A stretch of DNA of 64,000 nt. Source: Agrococcus beijingensis. Its GTDB lineage: Bacteria; Actinomycetota; Actinomycetes; Actinomycetales; Microbacteriaceae. Where the stretch lies: contig NZ_CP132360.1 of assembly GCF_030758955.1 (NCBI RefSeq), positions 610,587-674,586 on the forward strand, written 5' to 3'. The notes under the pieces were generated by a model, which worked only from the letters and a program-made list of their open reading frames with translations, was not told the DNA's origin and searched no databases. This document shows positions 35,767 to 46,767 of the stretch, piece after piece. A program made the translations under genes and the position numbers. Numbering within the stretch: the first letter of the stretch is position 1; every line of letters begins with the position of its first letter.

Positions 35767-35772
35767 AGCGTA
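35767..35772 (-). promoter_or_regulatory. Candidate csp -10 box
   Basis: TACGCT on the minus strand would give a leader of roughly 70 nt containing a small stable hairpin at 35712-35723. No convincing -35 box accompanies it. Confidence 0.35.
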
Positions 35773-35991
35773 GCGCTCACGACCCCGTCTTCGCTGAGAA
35801 ACTTTCTGGGGCCGTCTCCGAGCGATGCCGCCGCGACGGCCCGGCCGCGGTCGGCTCGACGCCCCTGACCTCGGCGAGCGCGCCGATAGCCTCGTCGGAA
35901 GCGCGCCGAGCGCGCGTCTCAGCCCCACGCATCCGCCGTCGTTGCGCCCCCAGCGCAGCCTGGCCGAATCCCTGCCCCCAGGAGCATCACG

Positions 35992-37137
35992 ATGCCCGCA
36001 CCACAGCCCCGCCTGTCGCGACGACCGCAGCGCAGCCGCACACTCGAGATCGTGGCCGCGGTCTGCCTCGCCGCCGCGCTCGTCGCCTGCGGCCCACAGC
36101 TCGACGTCGATCGCGCGCCGTCGACGGCGCCCTCCCCCACGCCGACGGCGGCGCCGCTGCCGCTGCCGGCCGACGACGTCATCGCTCTGGCAGACCAGAT
36201 GCTGCTCACGAGCGAGGGCCGCACGGTCTTCTTCGAGAGCCAGCCGCGGCTGGCCGACGCCGACGAGATCGTTGTCGAGTGCGCGGGCGTCGGCGATGCT
36301 GGCGCCGACGACCGTTTCACGGGCGGATGCTTCCTCGGCTCCGGGGGCACGAACCGTGACGCTGACCGCATCTTCGTCTTCCGGCCCGCCGACGCCAGGC
36401 TCGCGGAGTCGATGGTCACCGTGGGCGCGCACGAGCTGCTGCACGCGGTCTACGCGCGCTTCGAGCCGGGTGAGCGCGCGCAGGTCGACGCGCTGGTCGT
36501 TCAGGCGGCGGCGCTCGTGCCCGCCGACGATCCGGTGCACGAGCAGATCGAGTGGTCGGTCGGCGACGCGGAGCCGAACCGTGCGAACGAGCAGTTCGCC
36601 TATCTCGGCTCGCAGATCGCCATCGAGGGAGGCTTCCCCGAGCTGCTCGAAGACGTCTACGCGCTGTTCTTCACCGATCGTGCTGCGCTCGTCGAGGCGC
36701 ACCGCCGGGCCGGTGCGGTCATCGACGACGCCCGCGCCGCTGCAGAGGCAGCGTGGGCCGAGGTCGGCCCGCAGGAGTCGGCGAACGCCCAGGAGCGCGC
36801 GCAGCTCGAAGCCGATCGCGGCGGCTACGCGTCGGCCGCCAGCACCTACACGGCCGATCTCGACCGCTTCAACGCCACACCTGCCGAGGAGCAGGCGCGC
36901 TGGGAGGTGACGCTCACGCCCGTCGGCGAGGCGCCCATCACCATGAGCTGGCAGGCGTCGCTGACCTACCGCTGGGAGCAGCTCGAGGGCTTCCGCGCAG
37001 AGCTCGAGGCACGCGCCGCCGCACTCGCCTCCGCCGGCGCGACGGCGGCGAGCGCCCGAGCCGAGGCCGAGCGGCTGCAGGCCGACGCGCTCGCCCTCAT
37101 CCAGGCGGCCAACCCGAACGCCGCGACCGACGACTGA
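35992..37137 (+). CDS. Lipoprotein with HELLH (zincin-like) motif
   Basis: The 381-residue protein has a lipoprotein signal peptide with lipobox LVAC at Cys33 and then a Thr/Pro/Ala linker. A domain of about residues 60-250 contains [14 protein letters not shown] with H147, E148 and H151 in an HExxH arrangement. [17 protein letters not shown] about 50 residues later can offer a third, glutamate, ligand. This fits a gluzincin-like metalloprotease outside the membrane, although no named family is recognised. The C-terminal third is a predicted coiled coil ([20 protein letters not shown]). A cysteine pair (CAGV and GGCFLG) lies before the motif. CAGGAGC precedes the ATG. Confidence 0.75.
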   Translation: MPAPQPRLSRRPQRSRTLEIVAAVCLAAALVACGPQLDVDRAPSTAPSPTPTAAPLPLPADDVIALADQMLLTSEGRTVFFESQPRLADADEIVVECAGVGDAGADDRFTGGCFLGSGGTNRDADRIFVFRPADARLAESMVTVGAHELLHAVYARFEPGERAQVDALVVQAAALVPADDPVHEQIEWSVGDAEPNRANEQFAYLGSQIAIEGGFPELLEDVYALFFTDRAALVEAHRRAGAVIDDARAAAEAAWAEVGPQESANAQERAQLEADRGGYASAASTYTADLDRFNATPAEEQARWEVTLTPVGEAPITMSWQASLTYRWEQLEGFRAELEARAAALASAGATAASARAEAERLQADALALIQAANPNAATDD

Positions 37138-37164
37138 CCGCGCCGCGCGACGTCCGCACACGAC

Positions 37165-37197
37165 GAAGGCCCCGCATCCGTGGATGTCGGGGCCTTC
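37165..37197. terminator. Bidirectional terminator hairpin
   Basis: GAAGGCCCCG pairs with CGGGGCCTTC (37165-37174 with 37188-37197), with CATCC/GGATG pairing inside. It lies between the lipoprotein gene and the convergent tRNA-Ser. Confidence 0.8.
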
Positions 37198-37204
37198 TGG
37201 CCGG

Positions 37205-37293
37205 TGGAGACGGAGGGATTTGAACCCTCGGTCCCCTAGTGGGGACTCCACCTTAGCAGGGTGGTGCACTCGGCCGGACTATGCGACGTCTCC
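37205..37293 (-). tRNA. tRNA-Ser (anticodon GCT)
   Basis: The gene has acceptor stem GGAGACG/CGTCTCC, anticodon stem CCACC/GGTGG with loop CTGCTAA (anticodon GCT), and a long class II variable arm with GTCCCC/GGGGAC. The T-arm carries GGTTCAAATCC. The base after the acceptor stem is A, unusual for a serine tRNA. TAGACT (37324-37329 complement) is a candidate -10 box. CCA is not encoded. Confidence 0.95.
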
Positions 37294-37397
37294 GCTGGCC
37301 CACTGTTGAGCAGGCCGTGGGCAAGTCTAGCAAAGCAACTGGGTGGTCTCGATACGCGGCCGCGGCGCTGCTCGACCAGCGGCCGATCAGGGTGTGC

Positions 37398-38705
37398 CTA
37401 CGCGCCGAACGGCACCACGCACGACTCCTGCGACGCATCCTGACCGATGACGCCGTCGAGCTCTTCGGTGGGCGTCGGCGTCGCGCCGGGCGCGGCCGTC
37501 TCAGCGGGGCCCGTCGTCTCGGCGGGCCCGGCCGTCGCGCTCGGCGTCGGCTCGGCCGTCGGCGTCGCGGTGGCGGATGCGTCGGGTGCGGTCGTGGGCG
37601 CGGGGGTCTCCTCGGTCGATCCCACACCGAGGGAGTCCTCGCCCAGCTCGATCGGCAGGTTCAGGCGGATGCGTCGCATCAGCTCTTCGGCGCGGGCCTC
37701 GTCGGGCACCACCCGCGCGCCCTGGTAGACGTTCGGGTAGAGCACGAACTGCATCGTCTCGAGAGGGATGTCGGCGAGCACGCGCGCCATCGACACCATC
37801 GTGCCGATGTCCCCGAGACCGGAGGAGAGCGTCATGTTCTCGATCGCGACCTGCGAGATCGCGTAGAGCCGCGTCACGTCGGTGAGCACCGCATCCGACT
37901 GCAGGGTGCGCACCAGCGACGACAGGAACACCTGCTGCGACGAGATGCGCGCGAGGTCGGAGCCGTCGCCGACGCCATGGCGCGAGCGCAGGAACGCGAG
38001 CGCCTGCTCGCCCTCGAGCTCGTGCACGCCGGCCTCTTCGATCTGCAGGCCGGTCCACGGGTCGTCGATGGGGCCGGCGAAGCAGACGGGCACGCCGCCG
38101 ACCGCGCTCGACAGGTTGATCACGCCGTTGAAGGTGATCATCGCGGCGTACGGCACCTCGATGCCGGTGAGATCCTCGACGACGGTGGCGACGCATGCGA
38201 GGCCGCCGCGGCTGAGCGCCGAGTTGAACTGCACGTTGCGGGCCGCGGGCGCCGTCGTGCCGGTCGTCGGATCCTCGCAGGCGGGGAAGTCGACGAGCAG
38301 GTCGCGCGGGAAGGAGACGACGCGGGCCTGCTGGTGGTCGGGGCTCACGTGCAGCAGCATCGTGACGTCGTTGAGGCTGCCCTCGCCGTACGACGACTCG
38401 CCGAACGCCTCGCCCTGCCCGGCACGCTGGTCGGAGCCGACCAGCAGGATCGTGAAGCCGCCCTCGTAGGGGGCGAAGCCGGCCTGAGCAGGCGGCACCT
38501 CGGCGCCGAGCTCGACGGTGTTGAGGCCGGTGGTCAGGCGCAGCACCGAGACGCCGACGACGCCGGCGAGCGCGGTGAGCACGACCGCCATGCTGAGCGC
38601 GATCCAGCGGAAGACGTGCGCGACGCCGGAGTGGCGGCGCAGCCGCCCGTGGCGGGGTGCCATCGTCGAGGTGTCGACGACGGTGGTCGCGCGCTCCTGC
38701 ACCAT
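37398..38705 (-). CDS. LytR-CpsA-Psr (LCP) family cell-wall glycopolymer ligase
   Basis: LCP enzymes transfer polyprenyl-linked glycopolymers to peptidoglycan on the outer face of the membrane. The 435-residue protein has a cytoplasmic N-terminus of about 30 residues, one membrane helix (IALSMAVVLTALAGVVGVSVL) and the LCP domain from about 80 to 320. Typical segments are FTILLVGSDQRAG, NDVTMLLHVSPDHQQARVVSFPRDLLVD, and the arginine-rich ALAFLRSRHGVGDGSDLARISSQQ that binds the pyrophosphate. The C-terminal about 90 residues are a Thr/Ala/Pro/Glu-rich tail ending with a cysteine (ESCVVPFGA). GGGAGGGGGAG precedes the ATG. It lies between two tRNA-Ser genes. Confidence 0.93.
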   Translation of the reverse strand: MVQERATTVVDTSTMAPRHGRLRRHSGVAHVFRWIALSMAVVLTALAGVVGVSVLRLTTGLNTVELGAEVPPAQAGFAPYEGGFTILLVGSDQRAGQGEAFGESSYGEGSLNDVTMLLHVSPDHQQARVVSFPRDLLVDFPACEDPTTGTTAPAARNVQFNSALSRGGLACVATVVEDLTGIEVPYAAMITFNGVINLSSAVGGVPVCFAGPIDDPWTGLQIEEAGVHELEGEQALAFLRSRHGVGDGSDLARISSQQVFLSSLVRTLQSDAVLTDVTRLYAISQVAIENMTLSSGLGDIGTMVSMARVLADIPLETMQFVLYPNVYQGARVVPDEARAEELMRRIRLNLPIELGEDSLGVGSTEETPAPTTAPDASATATPTAEPTPSATAGPAETTGPAETAAPGATPTPTEELDGVIGQDASQESCVVPFGA

Positions 38706-38718
38706 GACTCCCCCTCCC

Positions 38719-38777
38719 CTGCTGCGATCGTGGATGCTCGATGCGATCGTCGCTGTGCTGCTGCGATCGTGGATGCT
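38719..38777. repeat. 20-bp direct repeat upstream of the LCP gene
   Basis: CTGCTGCGATCGTGGATGCT occurs at 38719-38738 and 38758-38777, and a third partial copy with GCGATCG lies between. The repeats fill the short gap between the LCP start and tRNA-Ser(TGA). Confidence 0.75.
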
Positions 38778-38778
38778 G

Positions 38779-38863
38779 CGGAGGGCGTGGGATTCGAACC
38801 CACGAGACATCTCTGCCCACCGGTTTTCAAGACCGGCTCCATCGGCCGCTCGGACAGCCCTCC
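38779..38863 (-). tRNA. tRNA-Ser (anticodon TGA)
   Basis: The gene has acceptor stem GGAGGGC/GCCCTCC, discriminator G, and anticodon stem CCGGT/ACCGG with loop CTTGAAA (anticodon TGA). It has a long variable arm and T-arm GTGGG-TTCGAAT-CCCAC. A perfect -10 TAGAAT (38906-38911 complement) lies upstream. CCA is not encoded. Confidence 0.97.
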
Positions 38864-39014
38864 AGACGCTCGACGCGGCTGGGAAGACGCGGCGGGCCTC
38901 GGAAGATTCTACTGGCGTGCTGGAGCTTTGAGCGAAGGCCCTTTCGGCCTGCGGCGCGACGCCGATGCCGTGGCCCGTCTCGGGGCACGGGAGCTGCCGA
39001 CTGAGCCTCCGGCT

Positions 39015-39815
39015 TCAGGCGCTGACCAGCAGCCCCTCGAGCACGTCAGCCAGCCCGTCGTCGTGCACGTGCCCGGTCACCTCGCTGGCGGCCGCCTGCA
39101 CCTCGTCGGGCGCCTGGCCCATGGCGACGGCGCGGCCGCCGCCCTCGATGGCCCACTCGAACATCTCGATGTCGTTGCGGCCGTCGCCGACCACCATCAC
39201 GCGCTCTCGCGGGATCTCGAGCAGCCCGGCGACCAGCTCGAGCCCGGTCGCCTTGTTGACGCCGTCGGGCGCGATGTCGAGCCACGACGAGTAGCCGATC
39301 GCGTACGAGACCTTGTGCAGGCCCATCGATTCGACGATCTCGAGGAACTCGTCGACGTCGTGGTCGGGGCTCATCACGACGACGCGCATCGCCGGTTGCG
39401 CGAAGAGGCCCTCGAACTCGACCTCCTCCGCCTCGTCGAGGTTCCAGTCGATCATGCCGTTCGTGTAGCGGCGGTGGCCGCTGGCGTCCTCCACCATGAA
39501 CGACCCGGTCGGGAGCCCCTGCGCGATGGTGCGCAGGGCGGCGGATGGGTCGAAGGTCTCCACGTGGATCGGCTCGTACCGCTCCCCCCGGCGCTCGAGC
39601 ACGAGGGCGCCGTTCGCTGCGATGAGGTGGCTCGGCTCGATGCCGAGCCGCACGGCGGTCGACTCGGTGGTGCGCTGGGAGCGGCCGGTGGCGAGCACCA
39701 CGACGTGACCGGCGTCGGCGACCGCACGCACCGCATCCGCCACCCTCTGGCTCATCGAGTCGTCCTCGTGCACGATGGTGCCGTCGATGTCGAGGCCGAT
39801 CAGCATGCGCTCCAT
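39015..39815 (-). CDS. Cof-type HAD-IIB phosphatase
   Basis: The 266-residue HAD hydrolase dephosphorylates small metabolites. The nucleophile motif is GLDIDGTIV with Asp9 and Asp11, motif II is VVLATGRSQRTT, and motif III/IV is VNKATGLELVAGLL followed by VMVVGDGRNDIEMFEWA. A C2-type cap lies between about residues 85 and 185. The ATG overlaps the serS stop in TGATG, so it is co-translated with serS. No link to serine metabolism can be shown; substrates of Cof proteins vary widely. Confidence 0.92.
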   Translation of the reverse strand: MERMLIGLDIDGTIVHEDDSMSQRVADAVRAVADAGHVVVLATGRSQRTTESTAVRLGIEPSHLIAANGALVLERRGERYEPIHVETFDPSAALRTIAQGLPTGSFMVEDASGHRRYTNGMIDWNLDEAEEVEFEGLFAQPAMRVVVMSPDHDVDEFLEIVESMGLHKVSYAIGYSSWLDIAPDGVNKATGLELVAGLLEIPRERVMVVGDGRNDIEMFEWAIEGGGRAVAMGQAPDEVQAAASEVTGHVHDDGLADVLEGLLVSA

Positions 39816-41077
39816 CAGGCGACCGGCTCGAGCACGGTGAGGCCGCCCAGGTAGGGCTGCAGCGCGGCGGGCACGCGCACCGAGCCGTCGGCCTGCTGGT
39901 GCGTCTCGAGCAGCGCGACCAGCCAGCGGGTGGTGGCGGCGGTGCCGTTGAGGGTCGCGACGGGCGCGGTCTTGCCGGTCTCGGTGCGGTAGCGGGTGGC
40001 GAGGCGGCGCGACTGGAAGGTCGTGCAGTTCGAGGTGGAGGTGAGCTCGCGGTACTGCTGCTGCGAGGGGATCCACGCCTCGATGTCGAACTTGCGGGCG
40101 GCCGAGGAGCCGAGGTCGCCGGCGGCCACGTCGATGACGCGGTAGTCGAGCTCGCAGGCCTGCAGCATGCGCTCCTGTAGGGCGCGCAGCCGGTCGTGCT
40201 CGGCCTCGGCCTCGTCGGGCTTCACGTACGAGAACATCTCGAGCTTGTTGAACTGGTGCACGCGCAGGATGCCGCGGGTGTCGCGGCCGGCCGAGCCCGC
40301 CTCACGGCGGTAGCAGGTCGACCAGCCGGCGTAGCGCAGCGGCTGCTCGAGGTCGACGATCTCGTCGGCGTGGAAGCCCGCGAGCGCCACCTCGCTCGTG
40401 CCGGTGAGGTAGAGGTCGTCGGCGGGCAGGTAGTAGACCTCGTCGGCGTGCTCGCCGAGGAAGCCGGTGCCGCGCATGATCTCGGGGCGCACGAGCGTGG
40501 GGGTGGTGAGCGGCGTGAACCCGTCGGCGAGCACCTCGTCGAGGCCCATGAGCATGAGCGCGAGCTCGAGCCGCATGCCGACGCCGGTGAGGTAGTAGAA
40601 GCGGCTGCCGGCGATCTTCGTGCCGCGCGCGATGTCGAAGGCCTTGAGGCTCTCGCCGAGCGCCACGTGGTCCTGCGCCTCGAAGTCGAAGCTGCGCTCG
40701 GTGCCGTGCGTGGCGAGGGTGATGAAGTTCTCCTCCCCGCCGGCGGGGACGTCGGGGTGCACGAGGTTGCCGAGCTTCGAGACGGATGCGTCGAAGGCAC
40801 TCTCGGCGTCGGTCACCCTCGCCTGCGCCTCCTTCACACCCGCGGCGAGCGCCTTGCCCTGCTCGATGAGCGCCGGGCGCTCCTCCTTGCTCGCCTGCCC
40901 GACGAGCTTGCCGTGCGCGTTCTGCTCGGCGCGGAGCCGCTCGAACTCGGTGATGGCGGCGCGGCGGGCGGCCTCGGCGGCGAGCGCGTCGTCGACGTGG
41001 CTCACCGGGTCGCCGCGGCGCTCCTGGCTGGCACGGACGAGGTCGGGCTGCTCGCGCAGCAGCTGGGGGTCGATCAC
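39815..41077 (-). CDS. serS: Serine--tRNA ligase
   Basis: The class II synthetase charges tRNA-Ser and tRNA-Sec. The 420-residue protein has the N-terminal coiled coil at about 25-100 that binds the long variable arm. Its motif 2 is [20 protein letters not shown] followed by [13 protein letters not shown], and its motif 3 is [35 protein letters not shown] is the serine-pocket segment. The GTG start has TAGACT (41085-41090 complement) 7 nt upstream, a leaderless arrangement. Two of its substrate tRNA genes lie 1-3 kb downstream. Confidence 0.97.
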   Translation of the reverse strand: MIDPQLLREQPDLVRASQERRGDPVSHVDDALAAEAARRAAITEFERLRAEQNAHGKLVGQASKEERPALIEQGKALAAGVKEAQARVTDAESAFDASVSKLGNLVHPDVPAGGEENFITLATHGTERSFDFEAQDHVALGESLKAFDIARGTKIAGSRFYYLTGVGMRLELALMLMGLDEVLADGFTPLTTPTLVRPEIMRGTGFLGEHADEVYYLPADDLYLTGTSEVALAGFHADEIVDLEQPLRYAGWSTCYRREAGSAGRDTRGILRVHQFNKLEMFSYVKPDEAEAEHDRLRALQERMLQACELDYRVIDVAAGDLGSSAARKFDIEAWIPSQQQYRELTSTSNCTTFQSRRLATRYRTETGKTAPVATLNGTAATTRWLVALLETHQQADGSVRVPAALQPYLGGLTVLEPVA

Positions 41078-41084
41078 GCCCGCC

Positions 41085-41090
41085 AGTCTA
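41085..41090 (-). promoter_or_regulatory. -10 box for leaderless serS
   Basis: TAGACT on the minus strand ends 7 nt before the GTG at 41077. The gene is divergent from the lipid kinase gene, which has its own TACTGT box at 41147-41152, 6 nt before its ATG. Confidence 0.55.
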
Positions 41091-41158
41091 CGAGCGGGCG
41101 GGTGGACGCCGCGTCTGCGCCGCATCCGCACCCAGTCGCCGCGGGGTACTGTCTGCTC

Positions 41159-42139
41159 ATGCGAGCCGCCATCGTCTTCAACCCCTCCAAGATGCAGCGC
41201 GCCACGCTCGCGCCCCAGATCGAGTCGGCGCAGCCGCTCGAATGGTCGGAGCCGCTGTGGTTCGAGACCGATGCCGACGACGCGGGCGAGGCGGCCGTGC
41301 AGGAGGCGCTCGACGCCGGCGTCGACCTGCTGATCGTCGCCGGCGGCGACGGCACGGTGCGCGTGGCAGCCGATGCCGCGACGGGCGCGCACGTGCCGCT
41401 GGCGATCATCCCCGCGGGCACCGGCAACCTGCTGGCGCGCAACCTGGGCATCGACGTCACGAACCTCAGGAACGCTGTGCAGACGGCATTCGAGGGCGAC
41501 GAGCGCGAGATCGACCTGGGCGAGCTCGAGATCGAGGCGCCCGATGGCACCCGCTCGAAGCACGCCTTCGCGGTCATGGTGGGCTTCGGCCTCGACGCCG
41601 AGATGATCGACAAGACCGACGAGGGCCTGAAGAAGAAGGTCGGATGGCTCGCCTACGTCGATGCCGCCGGTCGCGTGATCTCGGGGCTCGAGAAGGTGCG
41701 CGTGCAGGTGCGCATGGATGGCGGCCGCACGGCCCGCTCGACGGTCAACACCATGCTCATCGGCAACTGCGGCACGGTGACGAACGGCATCGTGGTGCTC
41801 CCAGACGCGGTCATCGACGACGGCATGCTCGACATCGCGCTCATCCGTCCGCAGGGCGTGCGAGGCTGGGCGCAGGTCGCCGGCTACGTCGCCCGCAACA
41901 ACATGCTGGTGACGAAGCTGCTCCGCCGCCGCGGCCACCTGGGCCGGCAGCGCACGGGGGCCGCGCTCGGCTACGGCCAGGCGAAGGAGACGCACGCCCG
42001 GCTCGACGAGCCGCGCGCTGTGCAGGTCGACGGCGACGTGGTCGGCGAGGCGATCGCGCTGCGGGCGACGATCCGTGACGACGCACTCGCCGTGCGGGTG
42101 CCGAAGGGCCGTGCCCAGGAGGGCGGCGTCGCGGTCTGA
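41159..42139 (+). CDS. Diacylglycerol kinase-family lipid kinase
   Basis: The 326-residue protein has the DAGK catalytic domain, with [11 protein letters not shown] containing GGDGT at 62-66 and [15 protein letters not shown] containing PAGTGN at 85-90. The C-terminal beta-sandwich has [17 protein letters not shown], with the FGxDA motif, and DGMLDIALI. Such kinases phosphorylate diacylglycerol or related lipids for phospholipid recycling; the exact lipid is unknown. The ATG has TACTGT 6 nt upstream and no ribosome site. It converges on pheA with only 4 bp between stop codons. Confidence 0.92.
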   Translation: MRAAIVFNPSKMQRATLAPQIESAQPLEWSEPLWFETDADDAGEAAVQEALDAGVDLLIVAGGDGTVRVAADAATGAHVPLAIIPAGTGNLLARNLGIDVTNLRNAVQTAFEGDEREIDLGELEIEAPDGTRSKHAFAVMVGFGLDAEMIDKTDEGLKKKVGWLAYVDAAGRVISGLEKVRVQVRMDGGRTARSTVNTMLIGNCGTVTNGIVVLPDAVIDDGMLDIALIRPQGVRGWAQVAGYVARNNMLVTKLLRRRGHLGRQRTGAALGYGQAKETHARLDEPRAVQVDGDVVGEAIALRATIRDDALAVRVPKGRAQEGGVAV

Positions 42140-42143
42140 GCCG

Positions 42144-43085
42144 TCAGGCCTCGTAGGGCTCCCCGGCGATGAGGCCGCGCAGCCAGTCGCGCGCCTCCTC
42201 GAACGAGCGGTTCGTGTAGCGGCGCTCGACCTCGATCTTGTGGCCGTCGGCGCGCGGGTACGAACCCAGGAACGTCACCGACGGTGAGAAGCGCTTGAGG
42301 CCGAGCAGCGCATCCGCCACCCGTTCGTCGCGGATGTGGCCGTCGGCGTCCATCACGAAGCGGTAGCGGCCGAGCCGGTCGCCGATGGGCCGCGACTGGA
42401 TGAGCGAGAGGTTGACGCCGCGGGTCGCGAACTGCTCGAGCATGTCGAGCAGCACGCCCGGCTCGTCGCTCGGCAGCTCGACCACGAGGCTCGTCTTGTC
42501 GGCGCCGGTCGGCTCGCTGGGAGCGCCCGCGCGACCGACGTAGAGGAACCGCGTCACCGCATCCGGGTTGTCGCCGATGCGGTCGGCGAGCACGTCGAGC
42601 CCCTCGACCCAGTGGCCGATCGTCGGGGTCGAGAGCGCCGCCTGGGCGGTGCCGGTGCCCAGGTCGGCGGCGGCGGTGACGTTGGATGCGGCGGGCAGGT
42701 GCGCACGGCCCGGCAGCTCGCGCTGCAGCCAGTCCGAGCACTGCGCCCACGCGACCGGGTGGGCGGCGATCACCCGGATGTCGTCGAGGCGGGTGCCGGC
42801 GGGGGCGACGAGCGAGAAGTTCACGCTCACGACGTGCTCGGAGATGATGCGGAGGCCCGGCGTGGCCGCGAGGGCATCCTGCGCGGCCGTGACGCCGCCC
42901 TCGATGGAGTTCTCGATCGCGATCATCGCCGCGTCGGAGCGGCCGGTCGCGACCGCGGTGAGCGCCTCGGCGACGTTCGCGACCGGGATGCGCTCGGCAT
43001 CCTCCAGCCCCTCGACCTGCTCGAGGGCCGCCTCGGTGAACGTGCCGCGGGGGCCGAGGAACGTGACGACGCGGGGCTGGGTCAT
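42144..43085 (-). CDS. pheA: Prephenate dehydratase
   Basis: The enzyme converts prephenate to phenylpyruvate in phenylalanine synthesis. The 313-residue monofunctional protein has the dehydratase core with [33 protein letters not shown] and the catalytic [13 protein letters not shown] (TRF motif). The ACT regulatory domain is at about 205-290, with [14 protein letters not shown] in place of the common ESRP. Phenylalanine feedback is expected. TAGGCT (43093-43098 complement) lies 7 nt before the ATG, and its last three bases are the stop codon of the upstream decarboxylase gene. Confidence 0.95.
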   Translation of the reverse strand: MTQPRVVTFLGPRGTFTEAALEQVEGLEDAERIPVANVAEALTAVATGRSDAAMIAIENSIEGGVTAAQDALAATPGLRIISEHVVSVNFSLVAPAGTRLDDIRVIAAHPVAWAQCSDWLQRELPGRAHLPAASNVTAAADLGTGTAQAALSTPTIGHWVEGLDVLADRIGDNPDAVTRFLYVGRAGAPSEPTGADKTSLVVELPSDEPGVLLDMLEQFATRGVNLSLIQSRPIGDRLGRYRFVMDADGHIRDERVADALLGLKRFSPSVTFLGSYPRADGHKIEVERRYTNRSFEEARDWLRGLIAGEPYEA

Positions 43086-43092
43086 GGGTGCA

Positions 43093-43098
43093 AGCCTA
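43093..43098 (-). promoter_or_regulatory. pheA -10 box overlapping the upstream stop codon
   Basis: TAGGCT starts with the TAG stop of the decarboxylase gene and ends 7 nt before the pheA ATG, giving a leaderless pheA message independent of the upstream gene. Confidence 0.55.
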
Positions 43099-44505
43099 CG
43101 GTCGCGAGTCTGCCTCTCTCGGCGCCCTCCGTGCCAGCGACCGGACCGCCGCGAGGGTGCGCTCGATGTCCGCGGACGTCGTCGCCCACGACGACATCGA
43201 GCAGCGCAGCGCCGCGCGGCCGCGCCACTCGGCACCGGTGACGACGGCCGTGCCCTCGGCGAGGATCGCGCCGCCCAGCGCCCGCGTCGCCTCGTCGGCG
43301 TCGAGCCGGAACATCACCTGCGTGTAGTCGACATCGTTGACGACCTCGACGCCCTCGATCGCGGCGAGGCCCTCGGCCATCGCCTTCGCGTTCGCGTGCA
43401 GCCGGTCGATGAGCGCGGCGACCCCGGAGCGGCCGAGGCTGCGCAGCGCCGCCCAGGCCGGCACGCCGCGCGCGCGGCGCGAGAGCTCGGGGGTGACGTC
43501 CCACGGGTCGAGCCCGGTGTAGACGAGGTAGTCGCCACCGGTGCGGAACGCGGCGATCGAGTCGGCCGGGTCGCGCACGATCGCCATGCCGCAGTCGTAC
43601 GGCACGTTCAGCGTCTTGTGCGCATCCGTCGCCCACGAGTCGGCCTGCTCCATGCCGGCGGTGAGGTGCTGCAGCGCCGGGCTCGCCGCCGCCCACAGGC
43701 CGAAGGCGCCGTCGACGTGCACCCACGCGCCGTTGCGGTGCGCGATCGGGATGAGCGCGGCGAAGTCGTCGAAGGCGCCCGTGTGCACCTCGCCCGCCTG
43801 CAGGCAGACGATCAGCGGGCCCTCGCCGTGCTCGAGCGTCCTCTCGAGCGCGTCTGGACGCATCCGCCCCTGGTCGTCGGCATCGACGACCTCGATCTCG
43901 CTGCGGCCGATGCCGAGGAAGCGCGCCGCCCGGTCGATCGAGCCGTGGCGGTCGGCGCCCACGACGAAGCGCACGGCGGGTGCGTTGCGCAGTCCCAGGT
44001 CGGCGAGATCCCAGCCGGCGCGGGCGAGCACGGCGTTTCGGGCGGCTGCGAGGCACGTGAAGTTGGCGATCTGGCCGCCGGTGACGAAGCCGACGCTCGC
44101 GGTGTCGGGGAGGCCGAAGAGGTCGAGCATCCAGCGGCCGGCGATGCGCTCGAGCGCGACCGTGGTGGGCGTGAGCATGGCGGAGCCGGAGTTCTGATCC
44201 CACGCGGAGACGAGCCAGTCGGCCGCGAGGGCTGCCGGCAGGGTGCCGCCGATCACGAAGCCGAAGAAGCGGGGGCCGGGGATGCCGACGAGGCCGGGGT
44301 CGGCGCCGCTCGCGAGCTGCTCGACGACTGCGGCCGGGTCTTGCCCGTCGTCGGGCAGCGGGCCGCCGAACACCTCGAGCATCTCGTCGAGCGTCGCGCG
44401 CGGCCAGACCGGCCGCTCGTCGAGCGAGCCCAGCCAATCGAGCGCGGCGCTGTGCGCCGCCTCGAGCGCCTTCGCGCGGTCGTCCGCGCCGTCGGGTGCG
44501 TCCAC
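43096..44505 (-). CDS. PLP-dependent group II decarboxylase
   Basis: The 469-residue fold-type I enzyme has the PLP lysine Lys297 in [13 protein letters not shown]. The aspartate that holds the pyridine nitrogen is in [11 protein letters not shown] and the stacking histidine in [11 protein letters not shown]. The opening [23 protein letters not shown] and [11 protein letters not shown] are typical of the aromatic-amino-acid/glutamate decarboxylase-like group common in Actinobacteria. The substrate cannot be fixed from sequence; aromatic amino acids, glutamate or a tyrosine-like compound are options. The GTG start has CACACT (44513-44518 complement) 7 nt upstream and no ribosome site. Confidence 0.9.
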   Translation of the reverse strand: MDAPDGADDRAKALEAAHSAALDWLGSLDERPVWPRATLDEMLEVFGGPLPDDGQDPAAVVEQLASGADPGLVGIPGPRFFGFVIGGTLPAALAADWLVSAWDQNSGSAMLTPTTVALERIAGRWMLDLFGLPDTASVGFVTGGQIANFTCLAAARNAVLARAGWDLADLGLRNAPAVRFVVGADRHGSIDRAARFLGIGRSEIEVVDADDQGRMRPDALERTLEHGEGPLIVCLQAGEVHTGAFDDFAALIPIAHRNGAWVHVDGAFGLWAAASPALQHLTAGMEQADSWATDAHKTLNVPYDCGMAIVRDPADSIAAFRTGGDYLVYTGLDPWDVTPELSRRARGVPAWAALRSLGRSGVAALIDRLHANAKAMAEGLAAIEGVEVVNDVDYTQVMFRLDADEATRALGGAILAEGTAVVTGAEWRGRAALRCSMSSWATTSADIERTLAAVRSLARRAPREADSRP

Positions 44506-44559
44506 GGGCGTCAGTGTGGCACCGGATGCGATGCCGGACAACGGGTCGGATCCGCGCCT

Positions 44560-44651
44560 GCACAACGCAAGCCCGCGCGACCCGAACAGCGGCGTGCACG
44601 AGTCAGCCTCGTCGTCGGCCGCGGCATCGCGCTGGGCGGCTTGCATTGTGC
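44560..44651. repeat. 92-bp inverted-repeat element, copy 1
   Basis: GCACAACGCAAGCC at the left end and its complement with one mismatch at the right end (44638-44651) bound a 92-bp segment. It lies in the divergent gap between the decarboxylase and phosphoglucomutase genes. A second element with the same ends and exactly the same length lies at 63074-63165. Confidence 0.75.
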
Positions 44652-44727
44652 GCGGCGGCGGGCCGAGATCGGCGCCGTGCGCGGCCGCGACCTGCCGCTG
44701 CCCAGCGGCCGGTGCTTGGATGGAGCC

Positions 44728-46371
<1,644 letters not shown>

Positions 46372-46420
46372 CGGAGGCCCAGTGGGGCCTTCGCGCGAGG
46401 GCCGCCGAGCGCGCCAGCGC

Positions 46421-46720
46421 GAGGATGGCCGGGTAGCCGCCCGGGAACGCGCCTCGCCCAGTCGACTGGCGCCTCCCGCAGGTGAGTGGCGGCTCGCGCA
46501 GGTGAGTGGCGCGGGCCGCGGCCGACTGGCGCCCCCCCGAGGTGATGGCCGGGTAGCCGAGGTGGATCGCGCCTCGCCCAGTCGACTGGCGCCTCCCGCA
46601 GGTGAGTGGCGCCGCCCGCGGGTGAGTGGCGGCTCCCGCAGGTGAGTGGCGGCTCCCGCAGGTGAGTGGCGCCTCCCGCAGGTGAGTGGCGGCTCCCGCA
46701 GGTGAGTGGCGGATTGCTCA
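46421..46720 (+). repeat. 20-bp tandem repeat array, forward orientation
   Basis: Fifteen contiguous 20-bp units can be laid out in strict register. Eight of them carry GGTGAGTGGC and the commonest unit is GAGTGGCGGCTCCCGCAGGT. Three units have GACTGGCG instead. Units from about 46425-46500 recur at 46545-46620, giving a 120-bp higher-order period. Units are contiguous, with no unique spacers. The array fills the left half of the 575-bp gap between pgm and the capA-like gene. Confidence 0.95.
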
Positions 46721-46767
46721 TATTGGAGGCGATTCCGCTCGTCCTCTGCCACCAGTGAGCGCCAACC

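Noticed and set aside
37344..37382. Copy of a GGTCTCGATACGC...CTCGACCAGC repeat I recall from Microbacteriaceae intergenic DNA
   Set aside because: The arms are too imperfect here to call a defined element without a genome comparison.
44560..44651. Terminal inverted repeats of an insertion sequence
   Set aside because: The enclosed DNA is only 92 bp, too short for a transposase, and no transposase gene occurs in the window. A MITE/REP-like element remains possible.
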